From: Methanobacteriota archaeon
GTDB taxonomy: Archaea; Halobacteriota; Methanomicrobia; Methanomicrobiales; Methanomicrobiaceae
Direction: 5' to 3'
DNA: 34,892 bases
Assembly (NCBI GenBank): GCA_023396365.1
Contig: JAEWWL010000076.1
Coordinates: forward strand, 1-34,892
The first letter of the stretch is position 1, and the number at the start of each line of letters is the position of its first letter. The position numbers were made by a program, and so were the translations under genes. The notes under the pieces are model-generated. The model was not told where the DNA came from. It saw only the letters and a list, made by a program, of their open reading frames with translations, and searched no databases. Of this stretch, positions 33,888 through 34,892 are shown piece by piece.

Positions 33888-33907
33888 ATGTAGCTATATG
33901 TAGATAT
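33888..33907 (+). repeat. Two 10-base direct repeats at the vapB start
   Basis: ATGTAGCTAT (33888-33897) is followed directly by ATGTAGATAT (33898-33907), one mismatch in ten. The second copy runs into the vapB start codon at 33906. One-turn spacing at the start of a toxin-antitoxin operon suggests an autoregulatory binding site. Confidence 0.45.
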
Positions 33908-34115
33908 GTCATCAAAAACAGTCAGCCTTTCTGAAGAAGCATATGACAGGCTTAAGAAATGGAAAAAAACAGAGGATGAGAGCTTTTCAAGCGTTATCCT
34001 GAGAACAGTTCCAAAAATCCGCACACCGGAGGAATTGCGAAAAGTTTTAGATGAGATCGGCTCGTTAAGTGATGAGGATGCAGACATAATTGCTGAAAGT
34101 GTCGAAGAGGATTGA
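33906..34115 (+). CDS. vapB: VapB-type antitoxin
   Basis: The 69-residue protein starts SSKTVSLSEEAYDRLKKWKK and continues with ESFSSVILRTV, the archaeal VapB family known as DUF217 (ribbon-helix-helix-like N-terminus with an acidic C-terminal tail DEDADIIAESVEED). The tail would wrap the toxin. It has no ribosome site; a TTTTTTATC element about 25 bases before the ATG suggests a leaderless transcript. Its stop is directly followed by the toxin start codon. The region looks more AT-rich than the leucine genes before it, which fits a mobile gene pair. Confidence 0.87.
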   Translation: MSSKTVSLSEEAYDRLKKWKKTEDESFSSVILRTVPKIRTPEELRKVLDEIGSLSDEDADIIAESVEED

Positions 34116-34526
34116 ATGATTATCCTGGACAGCACTTTTTTAATCGATCTGATCCGGAGCCAAAATAGTAGCAGTTACAAGAGGGCCTTTGAGTTTTTTA
34201 ATAAGATTTCAGAGAGAGATAAAACAATCAGTACTACTTTTGTGAATGTTTATGAGCTTTATAAAGGCGCATATAAATCGAGAGATGTTAATCTTTCTCT
34301 TTTAAAAATTGACGGAGTTTTAAATTTATTTCCAGTGCTGAGCCATTCTGATGATTATTATCCCTTATATGGTGAATTGTCGGCCAGACTGGAAGCCCGC
34401 GGAACTCCGATAGGTAAATTTGATGAGATGATTGCCGCTATCGCCATATTTCATGATGCGGCAATTGTTACCAATAATATCAGTGATTTTTCCAAAATAC
34501 CAGGGCTTGAAATTATCAGTCACTAA
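34116..34526 (+). CDS. vapC: VapC-type PIN-domain ribonuclease toxin
   Basis: The 136-residue toxin has a PIN domain: the first acidic residue in IILDSTFLIDLI (Asp5), the second in VNVYELYKGAY, and GKFDEMIAAIAI followed by IVTNNISDFSKIPGLEII near the C-terminus. These match the four-acid VapC active site, which cuts RNA with bound metal. All key acids appear intact, so the toxin is probably active. It begins directly after the vapB stop, giving strict coupling to the antitoxin. The target RNA cannot be told from the sequence. Confidence 0.92.
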   Translation: MIILDSTFLIDLIRSQNSSSYKRAFEFFNKISERDKTISTTFVNVYELYKGAYKSRDVNLSLLKIDGVLNLFPVLSHSDDYYPLYGELSARLEARGTPIGKFDEMIAAIAIFHDAAIVTNNISDFSKIPGLEIISH

Positions 34527-34892
34527 TTTTTTTCTGCAGCATTATACCCTGAATTTGCCATATCACAAAAAACAATTGTATTGTGCAGGAGTTTAACCTG
34601 ACAATTACAGATATTGCAATTTTGGCAAACCCCTGCCCGCTTTCATAAGATGATTGCATAAAAAAACCTTTAATTTAGGCTTATTTTAGCGTTTTAGAGA
34701 GTGCTTTTCAGACCACCTGAAAATACCGCCAATACGCAGGTTTAATAGGATTTAGAGCAGGGATTGCACCGATATAACGGCACGCTATTGCCACCTTTTT
34801 TTGAGAGGATGTTTACATCGAAGTGAGGTGAGAAAGTCTGATACAGGGCTAATATGAGGGTCTCAAAAACAGTGTTTTGACCTGTTTTACGG
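34527..34892. other. Apparently noncoding region with hairpin at the window end
   Basis: No confident gene lies in these 366 bases. The most structured element is near the end: TCAAAA (34863-34868) pairs with TTTTGA (34875-34880) around a short loop with one bulge. On the minus strand an open frame runs 49 codons from the window edge to a stop near 34744 and contains YRCNPCSKSY, without a start in view; it may be the tail of a gene or a degenerate element. An RNA gene or the edge of a mobile element are other possibilities. Confidence 0.35.

Noticed and set aside
34700..34892. A CRISPR leader or repeat
   Set aside because: Only one hairpin is present and no repeat unit recurs in the available sequence.

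Overview
The window looks like the chromosome of a motile hydrogenotrophic methanogen of the Methanomicrobiales (Methanoplanus, Methanolacinia or a relative). This is an inference from gene content: an archaellum ATPase and platform with an archaellin, a group II chaperonin, membrane-anchored archaeal LonB, archaeal Nob1 and class III Prs, a GfcR-type phosphoribosyltransferase regulator, and the citramalate route to isoleucine. Ribosome binding sites match GGAGGTGAT, TATA boxes are archaeal, and spacers are packed with A and T homopolymers. No rRNA, tRNA, CRISPR array or complete insertion sequence was seen.

Layout. Positions 1-578 (minus): a truncated unrecognised gene, translationally coupled to a 50-residue zinc ribbon. 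710-5222 (minus): archaellin, ArlJ and ArlI. 5472-6997 (plus): a coupled pair of KaiC/RAD55-like proteins, the first with a broken P-loop. 7283-9407 (minus): a soluble chemoreceptor and CheW. 9613-9867 (minus): a BofA-family membrane protein. 10054-14261 (minus): a coupled pair made of a 1058-residue exported protein and a multi-pass membrane protein, neither recognised. 14576-17211 (minus): TldD and TldE. 17286-19415 (minus): LonB. 19500-21954 (plus): prs, nob1, gfcR-like and a second cheW, closely packed. 22330-23928 (plus): thermosome. 24030-24233 (minus): a ThiS/MoaD-like protein without the usual terminal Gly-Gly. 24337-26952 (minus): ilvC and leuA. 27153-33743 (plus): cimA, ilvB, ilvN, leuC, leuD, leuB. 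33906-34526 (plus): a VapBC toxin-antitoxin pair. 34527-34892: no confident gene.

How the genes work together. The two divergent branched-chain operons encode nearly the whole route from pyruvate to isoleucine, valine and leucine. CimA opens the citramalate branch, and LeuCD and LeuB carry citramalate to 2-oxobutyrate. IlvBN and IlvC then serve isoleucine and valine, and LeuA with LeuCD and LeuB serves leucine. Dihydroxyacid dehydratase and the transaminase are not in the window. The spacer between the operons holds two TATA boxes and a palindrome with direct repeats, a likely shared control point. The first 10 kb is a motility and taxis neighbourhood. The prs cluster joins PRPP synthesis, a PRPP-binding regulator, rRNA maturation and a chemotaxis adaptor.

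The best candidates for something undescribed are the 10054-14261 exported/membrane pair, the P-loop-defective KaiC-like pair next to arlI, and the branched-chain divergent control region.
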